Origin: Empedobacter falsenii
GTDB lineage: Bacteria; Bacteroidota; Bacteroidia; Flavobacteriales; Weeksellaceae
Length of the DNA stretch: 64,000 nucleotides
Direction of reading: 5' to 3'
Assembly: GCF_013488205.1 (NCBI RefSeq)
Contig: NZ_CP040908.1
Coordinates: forward strand, 1,403,876-1,467,875
Of the stretch, positions 44,892-53,973 are shown in pieces (position 1 is the first letter of the stretch; the number at the start of each line of letters is the position of its first letter). Made by a program: the position numbers and the translations under genes. The notes under the pieces are model-generated. The model made no database searches. It was not told the origin of the DNA and was given only the letters and a program-made list of their open reading frames with translations.

Positions 44892-46355
44892 TTATAAACA
44901 CTTACTTTCAATTTTCTGCAATTCTATTCTTAATGTATCAACAGCTTGTTCCAATTCTTTTTCATTCAATGAAGCAAAGCCAAATCTAAATGCATTTTGT
45001 GTTTCATCAATTCTGATGATATGAAGTTTTACGTTTGAATAAAGTTGTTCAACAGGCAAGTCTGACCTTACTTTTAACCAAATAGCCATTCCACCAGTAG
45101 GCAATGTATAAGAGACATAATTGTCTAATTTTTCTCTTAACAATACATCTAAAAAATCCATACGTCCGTGATAAATTTTCTTTGCCTTTTTAAGATGTCG
45201 TTTTAATTCACCCTCTTTAATCAAGGATGCTAAAGCGTTTTGCATGTATCCATCACCACTCACATCTACTATTTTTCTGAAAGCTGTACATTGTTCTATG
45301 AAATTTTTAGGAGCTACCATAAAACCTATACGCAAAGCAGGGTCTAATATTTTGGAAAAAGAGCCTATGTAAATCACGTTTCCACTATGATTACCGCTTG
45401 CCAAAGGCAAATATGGTGAAGACGCATAATGATAATCATAATCGTAATCATCTTCAATAATCACAAAAGAATATTGTTGAGATAGTTCTAAAAGTTTCAT
45501 TCTACGTTCTACGCTTAATGTTACTGTTGTAGGGTAATGGTGGTGGGGAATGACATACACAGCATTAATTTTCTGACGTTTGCAAATCTTTTTGATAGCA
45601 TCGGTATCAATACCTTTATCATCTACGGTTACCTCAATGATTTTCGCTTCGGTTTCCTCAAATGTTTTATTGGCAATAGGATAATTTGGAACGCCTACAA
45701 TAATCGTAGATGTATGTCCCAAAAGCAGTTGAGCAGACAAATAAATACTCATTTGTGCTCCGTGCGTAATTAAAATATTATCAGGAAAAATGTTTAACCC
45801 TCTTGTTTCTGACAAATAATTAACCAACACTTCCCGAAGTTTCAAAGTCCCCTGTGTTGTTCCAATATTTGCGTTTTTAATAGCATATTTTTTTGAAGTG
45901 AGTGAACGATACATTTTTAATAAATCATCTATTGGAGATAATCTTACGTCAGGGTGTCCGTCATCAATAACTACATCAGCATACGAAATACCATTTTCAC
46001 TAAACTTGTTTTCTTCTATAATTCTAAAAGGTACATTCAAATCATTTTCATAAGGTGTAGACGTATTAGATTCACCCCACTTTTGAGGTTTAAGCAATGG
46101 AATATGTTCCGAAACAGCAACGTGTTTTCTTGGAAAAATCATAATCCAATCTTGTGCTTCCAATTCCTCATAACCTGCAATTACGGTCTTTCGGTGTATA
46201 CCCAATGTTTTGGCTAATTCCCGACTACTTGGTAAGTACGTTCCTGGTTTCAGAGTACCGTTTCTGATTGCGTTAATAATGGATAAGGCAATCTGCCTAT
46301 AAATAGGGATTTTGCTTTCTTTATCTATGATTATGATATGTTCGTATGGTAACAT
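44892..46355 (-). CDS. MocR/PdxR-type GntR regulator with aminotransferase domain
   Basis: A 487-residue regulator. N-terminal GntR winged helix (PIYRQIALSIINAIRNGTLK, PGTYLPSSRELAKTLGIHRK TV), linker to residue about 110, then a fold-type I aminotransferase domain with NILITHGAQMSIYLSAQLLL, EDDYDYDYHY and the PLP-binding Lys335 in GSFSKILDP. MocR proteins use PLP to sense amino acids or vitamin B6 status and regulate a divergent gene; here that is the GNAT acetyltransferase at 46446, 90 bp away. Linked YggS (PLP homeostasis) 2 kb downstream fits a B6 theme. Confidence 0.93.
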   Translation of the reverse strand: MLPYEHIIIIDKESKIPIYRQIALSIINAIRNGTLKPGTYLPSSRELAKTLGIHRKTVIAGYEELEAQDWIMIFPRKHVAVSEHIPLLKPQKWGESNTSTPYENDLNVPFRIIEENKFSENGISYADVVIDDGHPDVRLSPIDDLLKMYRSLTSKKYAIKNANIGTTQGTLKLREVLVNYLSETRGLNIFPDNILITHGAQMSIYLSAQLLLGHTSTIIVGVPNYPIANKTFEETEAKIIEVTVDDKGIDTDAIKKICKRQKINAVYVIPHHHYPTTVTLSVERRMKLLELSQQYSFVIIEDDYDYDYHYASSPYLPLASGNHSGNVIYIGSFSKILDPALRIGFMVAPKNFIEQCTAFRKIVDVSGDGYMQNALASLIKEGELKRHLKKAKKIYHGRMDFLDVLLREKLDNYVSYTLPTGGMAIWLKVRSDLPVEQLYSNVKLHIIRIDETQNAFRFGFASLNEKELEQAVDTLRIELQKIESKCL

Positions 46356-46445
46356 AGTGGACTACCTTTTTTTTGTAAATTGGACTACAAATATAGTCCT
46401 GTTTGTAAATACTTTTGACTTATCAATTAAAATAATTTTAAAACA

Positions 46446-46892
46446 ATGGAGTTCAACATCAAAAAAGTAGGTCTAAACGATTTAGACACCACAGCAAAAT
46501 TATTTAACCTTTATCGGATTTTCTATCGTCAAGCGGACGATTACGAAAAGTGTAAGCAATTCATTAAGGAACGAATGGACAACGACCAATCAAACATTTT
46601 TGTCGTGTATGCAGACGGCAAAGCTGTTGGTTTTGTGCAGTTGTACAAATTGTATCATTACATCAAATTAGCAAAGCAATGGTTATTGAGCGATTTGTTT
46701 GTACACCCCGATTACAGAGGCAAAGGGCTTTCGGTAGCATTGATAGACAGAGCAAAACAATGGTGCGATGAAACTGGTGCTTGCGGGCTAATGCTTGAAA
46801 CTGAAAAAACAAACGACATTGGCAATCAATTATATCCACGTTGCGGTTTTGAATATGACGGTAAGCACAATTATTACTATTGGTGGAAGTAA
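46446..46892 (+). CDS. GNAT-family N-acetyltransferase
   Basis: A 148-residue acetyltransferase: FNIKKVGLNDLDTTAKLFNL, an acceptor-side helix with YEKCKQFIKERM, IFVVYADGKAVGFVQLY, the acetyl-CoA loop WLLSDLFVHPDYRGKGLSVA (motif A, RGKGLS), and GLMLETEKTNDIGNQLYPRC with motif B GFEYDGKHNYYY. Complete. Divergent from the MocR gene, whose usual regulatory target it would be. Codon use is visibly less AT-biased than the defence genes nearby. Confidence 0.92.
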   Translation: MEFNIKKVGLNDLDTTAKLFNLYRIFYRQADDYEKCKQFIKERMDNDQSNIFVVYADGKAVGFVQLYKLYHYIKLAKQWLLSDLFVHPDYRGKGLSVALIDRAKQWCDETGACGLMLETEKTNDIGNQLYPRCGFEYDGKHNYYYWWK

Positions 46893-46934
46893 CACAATGG
46901 GCAGACTTAATCGGTTCGCCCTTTTCAAAAAAAT

Positions 46935-47005
46935 GGTCGGGTAGTCGAGTGGTCAGACAAGGGTACGCAATATCTTTTGCAGTGGTTCGAATCCATTCCC
47001 GACCT
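46935..47005 (+). tRNA. tRNA-Cys-like sequence (GCA), probably degenerate
   Basis: It folds as a 71-nt cloverleaf: acceptor GGTCGGG/CCCGACC (7 bp), D-arm GTC-GAGTGGTCA-GAC, anticodon arm AGGGT-ACGCAAT-ATCTT with anticodon GCA, a four-base variable loop, T-arm AGTGG-TTCGAAT-CCATT, discriminator T (typical of tRNA-Cys). Oddities: position 33 is C instead of the near-universal T, the anticodon stem has two or three G-T pairs, and no CCA is encoded. So either a weak tRNA-Cys or a pseudo-tRNA, such as an attachment-site remnant. Confidence 0.6.
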
Positions 47006-47025
47006 CAATATTATTTTATATTTCA

Positions 47026-47766
47026 ATGAATGTATTTAACCTTATCATAAACGACAAAGAGCAGGTATCATTAAACGATATATTTCTGGATGAAGCCAAC
47101 AGACAAAAGTTTGAACAGCTGATAAAGGAACATAAATACAATGAAGAATTAAGCCAATACGGACTGCCTGTAAATAATAAAATATTGCTTCACGGTAATT
47201 CGGGTTGTGGCAAAACAATGACCGCCAAAGCTATTGCAAATACGTTAGGCAAAAATATTCTCATACTCAATTTGAGTAATGTAGTATGTTCACGTATAGG
47301 CGAAACATCGCAGAACATCAAACAGGTATTTGACAAAGCAGGTCGGGAAAAAGCCGTTTTGTTTTTAGATGAATTTGACCAAATCGCAAAAGCAAGAGGT
47401 AACGATGATAAAGACGTAGGCGAAATGCGAAGATTGGTAAATACCTTAATACAGTTGATAGACTACTATCCCGAAAAGGCATTATTACTATGTGCAACCA
47501 ACCACCCAGAAATTATTGATACAGCTTTGTTAAGGCGGTTTCAGCTACGGATAAATTTTGAAATACCAATACCCGAAGTTTTAGACGAGTATTATAACAA
47601 GCTATTATCCCGATTTCCAGTAGCGTTACAGAACATAGAACGTAAATACAACGTTTCATTTGCAGAAGCCAAAGACCATACGTTTACGGCTGTAAAAACG
47701 ATACTGATAAATGAATTGGAAGAAAAATCAATCTGTCAAACCGAAACGATATCCCATCTGCAATAA
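47026..47766 (+). CDS. AAA+ ATPase
   Basis: A 246-residue single-module AAA+ protein. Walker A HGNSGCGKT (56-64), pore-loop region NVVCSRIGETSQ, Walker B AVLFLDEFDQIAK (110-122), sensor 1 LLCATNHPEI and Arg-finger/box VII TALLRRFQLRINFE. Only a short N-terminal domain precedes it, so it probably works on a partner protein. Relatives are common on Bacteroidota integrative elements. It begins 20 bp after the tRNA-like sequence, same strand. Confidence 0.9.
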   Translation: MNVFNLIINDKEQVSLNDIFLDEANRQKFEQLIKEHKYNEELSQYGLPVNNKILLHGNSGCGKTMTAKAIANTLGKNILILNLSNVVCSRIGETSQNIKQVFDKAGREKAVLFLDEFDQIAKARGNDDKDVGEMRRLVNTLIQLIDYYPEKALLLCATNHPEIIDTALLRRFQLRINFEIPIPEVLDEYYNKLLSRFPVALQNIERKYNVSFAEAKDHTFTAVKTILINELEEKSICQTETISHLQ

Positions 47767-47801
47767 AGAGAAACAAAATAGTAAGAATTTAAAACGGACA
47801 A

Positions 47802-48284
47802 ATGGAAAATGAAATACAAATCAGAGAAATGAAAGAGCAGGATATTCCAGAACTTTTGCGGTTAATGGAAGCGATTGTTGTATATGAGGGCGATACAGAT
47901 TTTAGCCTTTCAGAAAACGACTTGTTAAGTCGTGGATTTGGAACAAACCCTCAATTCGGTGCTATCGTTGCAGAGACAGGGAACAGTAAACTTGTAGGTA
48001 TTGCTGTTTATTATACCATTCCTTTTATGCACAATCTAAAACCTTCTTTAATGCTTAAATGGTTATATGTCGATACTAACCAAAGAGGCAAAAATATTGG
48101 TAAAAGATTACTGAAAGGTCTTGCTCAATATGCCCTCAATAATGGATATAAAAAATTTAATTGGTTAGTTCTTGCCAATAATATTAACGCTCAGAAATTT
48201 TATAAAAGTTTGGGGTCAAAGCCAGATGATAAATGGATACGGTGGACTATTACTCCCGAAAAAATGGAAGCATTAGCAAAGTAA
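47802..48284 (+). CDS. GNAT-family N-acetyltransferase
   Basis: A 160-residue acetyltransferase: IREMKEQDIPELLRLMEAIV, GAIVAETGNSKLVGIAVYYT, LMLKWLYVDTNQRGKNIGKR (acetyl-CoA loop QRGKNIGKRL), NGYKKFNWLVLANNINAQKF and YKSLGSKP. Complete; resembles SAT/diamine acetyltransferases. It lies 35 bp after the AAA+ gene and 22 bp before yggS, so the three form a likely operon. Confidence 0.9.
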   Translation: MENEIQIREMKEQDIPELLRLMEAIVVYEGDTDFSLSENDLLSRGFGTNPQFGAIVAETGNSKLVGIAVYYTIPFMHNLKPSLMLKWLYVDTNQRGKNIGKRLLKGLAQYALNNGYKKFNWLVLANNINAQKFYKSLGSKPDDKWIRWTITPEKMEALAK

Positions 48285-48306
48285 TAACCTTTTAATACTA
48301 GGAAGT

Positions 48307-49041
48307 ATGAACGAAGAAATTTTAAACAATATTACCGATATTCGGAAGCGAATAAATAATGCCTGTATAAATAGTAACAGAAATTCTAATGAGATAAAAC
48401 TGTTATTGGCAACCAAAACTGTACCTGCCGAACGTATAAAAATTGCATTACAAGCAGGATATACATTAATAGCCGAAAACAAGGTACAGGAACTTAAAGA
48501 GAAAAACGAATCATTAAAAGAAATTCTGCACACTAATCATTTCATTGGGCATTTGCAAACAAACAAAATTAAAGATCTTTTGAAATATAATGTATCCTGT
48601 ATTCAATCGCTTGATCGTTGGGATCTAGCAAAAAAAATCCATCAACGATTAGAATTTGAAAACAAAACCATAGAAGTGTTAATACAAGTAAATACTTCTT
48701 TTGAAGAAAGCAAATTTGGTGTTGGTCCCGATAATGCAATAGAACTAGTAAAGCAGGTAGCAAAGTTGGAAACTCTAAAAATAAAAGGTTTGATGACCAT
48801 AGGTTTATTTAGTGCCGAAACCGAAAAGGTGCGTAAGTGTTTTCGATTGCTCAAAGATGTTCAACAGAAAATTGTGGCTTTAAACCTACCTAACGTAGAA
48901 ATGCAGGAATTGTCAATGGGAATGAGTGGAGATATGGAAATAGCCATTGAGGAGGGAGCAACGATTATAAGAGTGGGCACAGCAATATTTGGAAAAAGAA
49001 TTTATCCCGACAGTTATTATTGGAATGAGACTATAAAATAA
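48307..49041 (+). CDS. yggS: YggS/PROSC-family PLP homeostasis protein
   Basis: A 244-residue pyridoxal-phosphate-binding protein of the alanine-racemase N-terminal fold. The PLP lysine is Lys37 in LLLATKTVP; conserved ENKVQEL, HFIGHLQTNKIKDLL, IQSLDR, VLIQVNTSFEESKFG, GLMTIG and the phosphate-binding LSMGMSGDMEIAIEEGATII near the end are all present, as is RVGTAIFGKR. It is not an enzyme in the strict sense but balances B6 vitamers. Its linkage with MocR fits that theme. Confidence 0.93.
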   Translation: MNEEILNNITDIRKRINNACINSNRNSNEIKLLLATKTVPAERIKIALQAGYTLIAENKVQELKEKNESLKEILHTNHFIGHLQTNKIKDLLKYNVSCIQSLDRWDLAKKIHQRLEFENKTIEVLIQVNTSFEESKFGVGPDNAIELVKQVAKLETLKIKGLMTIGLFSAETEKVRKCFRLLKDVQQKIVALNLPNVEMQELSMGMSGDMEIAIEEGATIIRVGTAIFGKRIYPDSYYWNETIK

Positions 49042-49476
49042 ATTTGGTTATATACATTATATTTCTTGAATACCTTTTCCGTCCGAGAGTCTCAGGAAAC
49101 GGTTTTCTTGGTGGCCGAGGTTCTCGAAGTCACATTTTTAATTCCATTAATTTATCTTCTTCCAATTCCATCTGTTGGAATATTTTGACCGCCTTCTTTT
49201 ACGCGATTTTTGACAAGTTATTTAGCTAGCTCTGAATTTTTTAGCCAAAAGAAAAGTAGTGTAGTATTGTAACCATTTCTTTATCATAGGAACTTTCATT
49301 TGTAGCCTAACCGCTAACATTATTCTATACAAAGACTAATATACAAAACCTTAAAAAAATACTTTATTGTATAGTTAGCCAAAATATCCTGATTACATTT
49401 TTTATAAACTACGGTTTCACGTAAATCAGATTGTAACGCTCTATGTAGTTTTGTTGTATCAAGAAAATTAATTGTG
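49042..49476. other. intergenic stretch with a gene scrap and half spacer I
   Basis: On the minus strand, about 49210 to 49132, a frame reads KKAVKIFQQMELEEDKLMEL then stops, with a stop just upstream; it looks like the tail of an unknown gene, and its base composition is less AT-rich than the flanks. About 49310-49440 matches cassette-spacer sequence (GCTAACATTATTCTATACAAAG and TTTATAAACTACGGTTTCACGT). No complete gene seen. Confidence 0.4.
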
Positions 49477-49697
49477 ATGGGAATATTTGATTTTTTAAAG
49501 AAGAAAGAATTTGATAAAATTTCTGAACTCGAAAAAAAGATTATTAGTTTAGAAAATACTAATTCTGAATTGAACTCTAATCTAACTAGATATAACGGAA
49601 TACTAGATGTAGAATTCTATATAAAAACAGAAAAAGAAAATCAACTATAGAATCAATTGAAATGATTGAAGAAGAATTCCCAACGAGTTTAATGTAA
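49477..49697 (+). pseudogene. DUF4041/GIY-YIG gene with internal deletion, copy 2
   Basis: ATG 49477 starts the normal N-terminus MGIFDFLKKKEFDKISELEK, KIISLENTNSELNSN, LTRYNGILDVEFYIKT. Near 49630-49640 the sequence jumps straight to the last bases of the gene (caatcaactatagaa, aatgattgaagaagaattcc), identical in kind to the 3' ends of the copies at 6774 and 52019. The junction shifts the frame, so translation ends at a TAG at 49648; the old stop is at 49695-49697. This fragment shows what the lost 5' ends of the other copies looked like. Confidence 0.8.
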
Positions 49698-49803
49698 TTC
49701 TAATATAAAGACTACTTAACGTTAGAAAAAAAACGTTTTATATGCCGAATTTACATTTTACTTTTAAACAATATAGATGTGTTAATTCGTTATTAAAATA
49801 AAC

Positions 49804-51297
49804 TTACATTGTTATGTTTCCATAAGGATCAGATTTTAATAAAAGAATTTTGGCATTAGGATACATTGAGTAATAATTATAATCTATCTTCACGAAATCT
49901 GAAATCATAGTAAAACCACCGTCATCTGTCGCTAACACATCAACTCCTGCAGTGTATGAATAATCAAAAGCAATTGTTTTTTGCCATAGCTTTTTACCTT
50001 CTGGAGATAAATTAATGTATCTTATATCTGAGAACCCCATAGATCTATTATTATCTTTACCTGTAACCAATATATCTGAATTTGATAATTCAGTAACCGA
50101 AAATTGTGCAATTTCATCTGATAGGAAAGAGTGTTCCCATATAAAATTACCACTTTGATCAATTTTCTTTATAATATCAAATCTTTTATCATAAGCTCCC
50201 ATCCAATGTCCCTGAATAATGAAATTTTCATCCTTTGTATTAATTATTTTTATTGGAAAACAATAACCATCGCCAAATTTTTTTTCGAAAATTTTATTAC
50301 CATTCATATCAATTTTAAACAACCAAAATTTAGCATTAGAATATGTACCATTTTGGTCTTCAAGACGAGTATCTCCAAACATAATCATGTTATTATTCTT
50401 ATCAAATGCTAAATCTAAAATATTATTATAATAATCTAATTCGTATGACTTATGCCATAATATGTTTTTATTTGGAGAAAACTTTACAGCAACACCTTTT
50501 ATATCATCCATAAATTCTGAATGCATATGATTTCCAACAACAACCAAATTATTTTGTTGATCATACTTTAAAGACTCTAATAAAATATACTGATCGTATC
50601 CATATATTTCTCTAAAATCTTTTTGCCATATTTTATTGCCATTTTTATCTAATTGAACTACATAGTGTTGGTACGTGAAAATAGATCCATTATTAGAATT
50701 AATAATTTCAACAGGTTTATTTAATGTTTGATAAAAATCTGGATCTGAAAAAGTATAATATTTATTCCAAATTAAATCGCCTTCAGCATTAATTTTAAAC
50801 ACAAATACTGAACGAGAGAATATACCAGAAACCAAATAATGATTATCCTCTGTTAAAGTAATTGATGATAATTCACCATGATATTTATTTGGACCATAAT
50901 CATAATCCTTCATAAATTTCAAGTAATATTTGAAAGTTATAAATTTAAAATATTCTCTTGTTTCATTACCATGACTGTCTTTTGCTATTATATAACCAGA
51001 GTAGTTTTTTAATTCTTCAAGATTTTGAAAATTAGCTTCTAAATCAATTAGATCTGAGAAAATTTTTACATTTTCTAGATAAATATCATATTTGACAGGA
51101 TCGTTATCTGGGTCAATTGCAGCATTCCAAATTATTTTAGCACTAGAATGTGACACATCTTTAATTGTTATCTCAAAGTTTTTTGGAGCTTGATTTACTT
51201 TTGTTACATCATCTTTTATATCTAATTTATCGTCTTCATTTGTACAAGAAAACAAAAAGCCAATTGAAAAAAAAAGAAATATTTTAATATACTGCAT
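49804..51297 (-). CDS. lipoprotein with Fn3-like domain and beta-propeller repeats
   Basis: A 497-residue lipoprotein (FLFSC lipobox, Cys18). Residues about 38-118 look like a fibronectin type III domain (APKNFEITIKDVSHSSAKII W...DPDNDPVKYDIYL). The rest is a series of beta-propeller-like repeats, each with a LxWxK/H strand: DLIWNKYYTF, KIWQKDFRE, NILWHKSYEL, FIWEHSFL, KLWQKTIAF, and DG/DxNG turns. Probably a surface protein of unknown ligand. It is inserted between two broken DUF4041 copies, on the opposite strand. Confidence 0.8.
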   Translation of the reverse strand: MQYIKIFLFFSIGFLFSCTNEDDKLDIKDDVTKVNQAPKNFEITIKDVSHSSAKIIWNAAIDPDNDPVKYDIYLENVKIFSDLIDLEANFQNLEELKNYSGYIIAKDSHGNETREYFKFITFKYYLKFMKDYDYGPNKYHGELSSITLTEDNHYLVSGIFSRSVFVFKINAEGDLIWNKYYTFSDPDFYQTLNKPVEIINSNNGSIFTYQHYVVQLDKNGNKIWQKDFREIYGYDQYILLESLKYDQQNNLVVVGNHMHSEFMDDIKGVAVKFSPNKNILWHKSYELDYYNNILDLAFDKNNNMIMFGDTRLEDQNGTYSNAKFWLFKIDMNGNKIFEKKFGDGYCFPIKIINTKDENFIIQGHWMGAYDKRFDIIKKIDQSGNFIWEHSFLSDEIAQFSVTELSNSDILVTGKDNNRSMGFSDIRYINLSPEGKKLWQKTIAFDYSYTAGVDVLATDDGGFTMISDFVKIDYNYYSMYPNAKILLLKSDPYGNITM

Positions 51298-51371
51298 TCT
51301 TATAAATTAAGTGAAAAAACACTTTTACAATAGCAAATAAAGGATAAAATTAAATAATTAACAAAATTATT

Positions 51372-52019
51372 TTTTGCATCGAGTATCATTCAGAAGAAGA
51401 AAAAGCAAAAAGAGAATTTGAGAAAGCTCAAAAAGAAGCAGAAAAAGAAGAAGCCTATTTTCAAAAAGCTTTAGAAAAAGTAAGAAAGGAGCAAGGGACT
51501 AATAATTCCGAAGAATTAAAATTACAAATAGAGCAACTCGAAAAAGAATTAGAAGAAGCAAGGTTAAAAAAGGAAAGAGCTTTATCTATGGCTCAACAAA
51601 CCAAGAGAGGACATGTGTATATTATTTCAAATATTGGTTCTTTTGGATAAAATGTATTTAAAATAGGAATGACAAGAAGGTTAGAACCTTTGGATAGGGT
51701 ACGAGAATTAGGAGATGCCTCAGTTCCATTTCGATTTGATGTTCATGCCATGATTTATAGTGATGAAGCCAGAACCTTAGAATATGAATTGCATAAAGCT
51801 TTTGCAGATAAAGCAGTCAATTTGTTTAATAATAGAAGAGAGTTTTTTAATGTAACTCTTCAAGAAATTAAAGAAAAGATAGTAGAGTTAGGTTTTGAAG
51901 CTGAATTTATAACAGATGCGGAAGCTATGGAATATAGAGAATCATTACTACTAAAAGAACAATCAACTTTAGAACCGATTGAAATGATTGAAGAAGAATT
52001 TCCAACGAGTTTAATGTAA
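51372..52019 (+). pseudogene. DUF4041/GIY-YIG gene, 5'-truncated with nonsense codon, copy 3
   Basis: The frame is open from about 51372: FFCIEYHSEEEKAKREFEKA, QKEAEKEEAYFQKALEKVRK, then the same coiled coil and GHVYIISNIGSFG as copy 1. At 51648-51650 GAA has become TAA (GSFG-stop-NVFKIG). From 51477 to 52019 it has exactly the same length (543 bp) as 6232-6774 with scattered point differences. It also extends further upstream than copy 1, giving about 35 more codons of the middle region. An internal start at 51669 would give 116 residues lacking the first strand of the domain. Confidence 0.85.
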
Positions 52020-52344
52020 TCATCACTGGCCAATGGATGCAGATGAAAGAAAGCTTTTGTATACGAGTTTTTTAAAAAATTATTATTGATTTACTAAATT
52101 TTACTAACCACCATCATTAAATAAAATATGTAATAATAACAATAAAGTATAATGTTTTTTTTGTCTTTAACTTTCATAACAATTTCAAAAAATTGTTTTT
52201 GCCTAAATTTGGTTACTTAGGTTACTTTTGAATATAAAATATTAATATTATTAATTGCGAGGTTTAAATATTTCGACTTATTTTACAATAATATATTATG
52301 GTTTAAAAACTGTAACAAGTATAAAAAATTAAGCTTAGATAATA
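52020..52344 (+). promoter_or_regulatory. intergenic leader with promoter for the DUF262 operon
   Basis: No gene. TTTG (52198-52201), 21-bp spacer and TACTTTTG (52223-52230) match the Bacteroidota promoter pattern; a start near 52236 would leave a leader of about 105 nt before the first DUF262 start at 52345. The rest is AT-rich without visible structure. Confidence 0.5.
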
Positions 52345-53973
52345 ATGAGTGATAAAATAAATATATCAATATATTTTAATAAAGGAACATTTGTTATACC
52401 TGATTATCAAAGAGGTTATAAATGGTCAGTAAAAGATAAAGAAATGAGTTCTTTAGATTTCTTTATGGATAGTTTAATTGAAGCGTATAATACGAATGTA
52501 AATGAATATTTTATAGAGGCAGTAACTGTTGTTGAAGAAGCTAATACAATCATATTAGTTGATGGTCAACAAAGAACAACATCTTTATTTTTATTATTTG
52601 CCGTTTTAGAAAAATTTGATTTTATTAAAAATAAATTAATATACGATGTAAGAGTAGATTCGCATATTTGGTTGAGTAATCTAATAAATAATAATCTAGA
52701 TGTTTGTTTAGATGAAAATTTGAATGATGATCAAGATATTCATTATTTTAAAAAAGCAATAAAGGAGATTATTTTAAAACTTGAAAAAATTAATAAAGAT
52801 GATTTTTTTAATTTCATCAATGAAAAAGTTTTTCTCTTATTTAATCCAATCCCTAAGGAAAAAGCTATAACTACATTTATTTCTTTAAATGGATTAAAAG
52901 CAATAATGAAAGATGAAGAACTGATTAAATCAGATCTATTAATAAAATCATCAAGACAAGAAAATATACCTTATACCAATGAGATTCATAAAGTATCATC
53001 TGAATGGAGAATTAACGAAGATAGAGGAAGATTAGCTCGAAATTGGGATAAATGGTTGTATTGGTGGAATACTGAAAAAGTTAAAAAATACTTTAACGTT
53101 GGAGATAATCACCCATTGTATTATTTATTAGTTACTTACTGGAAGATTAATTTAGATGATTCTAATAATGTGAAAGATTTTTCTTTTGATAAATTCAAAA
53201 ACCAATTTATTAATAATGCTAAGGAAGCAAAATTTCACTTTGAAGGTTTAAGAAAATTACAAAAAACTTTTGAGGATCTTTATAATGATACATATTCTCA
53301 TAATTTTTTAGGCATAATTCTAAAAACAAGCAATTCTAGAGAAGCTGCATTACATTATTTTTTAAATTCTAAAAGTGATAAAAAAATATCTTTAGAAGAA
53401 TATGCTAAATGGTCACTAGTGGGTACAACACATCTAGAAATAATTAATAATGAAAGAGACAATGATAATTCTATTTTAATAAGATTAAAAAAAGCTACTG
53501 ATAGTATAAGCCTTATTTCTGAGAAATATGTGTATTCAAAGATGGATGGTGAGGATTTTAATGATAGAAGAAAAGAATTTGCATTTAGATTTTTACTATT
53601 ACTTAATCTACTTGAAGATAATAAGTTGAAAAGGAAATTTGATTATTCTATTTGGGATAACAGATCCTTGGAACATATATACCCAAAATCGAAAGCAAAC
53701 AATTTAAACTTTGATAATGATGCTTATAAAGAAGCGAGTATACATTCTATAGGAAACTTAGTTTTATTATATGGTAGAGATAATTCTTCATTTGGAGCGA
53801 AAGATTATCAAGATAAAAAAAACACATATTTTAATACTTCTGAAGATTTTAAAAGTAGAAATTTATTACATACTATTTCTGTTTTTGCAAATTCGAAATG
53901 GCAAGAAATTGAAATAGTACAAAACAGAGAAAAAACAATTACGCAACTAAATCATTATTATGGAATTAATTAA
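52345..53973 (+). CDS. DUF262/DUF1524 (GmrSD-like) protein
   Basis: A 542-residue GmrSD-type protein. The N-terminal DUF262 nucleotide-binding/ParB-like domain has IPDYQRGYKWS and LVDGQQRTTSLFLLF; the C-terminal DUF1524 HNH-type nuclease region has RSLEHIYPKSKANN, followed by HSIGNLVLLYGRDNSSFGAK. Fused S and D halves of this type cleave modified phage DNA in type IV restriction. Here the gene overlaps a second DUF262 gene by 14 bp and so acts with it. Extremely AT-rich. Confidence 0.88.
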   Translation: MSDKINISIYFNKGTFVIPDYQRGYKWSVKDKEMSSLDFFMDSLIEAYNTNVNEYFIEAVTVVEEANTIILVDGQQRTTSLFLLFAVLEKFDFIKNKLIYDVRVDSHIWLSNLINNNLDVCLDENLNDDQDIHYFKKAIKEIILKLEKINKDDFFNFINEKVFLLFNPIPKEKAITTFISLNGLKAIMKDEELIKSDLLIKSSRQENIPYTNEIHKVSSEWRINEDRGRLARNWDKWLYWWNTEKVKKYFNVGDNHPLYYLLVTYWKINLDDSNNVKDFSFDKFKNQFINNAKEAKFHFEGLRKLQKTFEDLYNDTYSHNFLGIILKTSNSREAALHYFLNSKSDKKISLEEYAKWSLVGTTHLEIINNERDNDNSILIRLKKATDSISLISEKYVYSKMDGEDFNDRRKEFAFRFLLLLNLLEDNKLKRKFDYSIWDNRSLEHIYPKSKANNLNFDNDAYKEASIHSIGNLVLLYGRDNSSFGAKDYQDKKNTYFNTSEDFKSRNLLHTISVFANSKWQEIEIVQNREKTITQLNHYYGIN

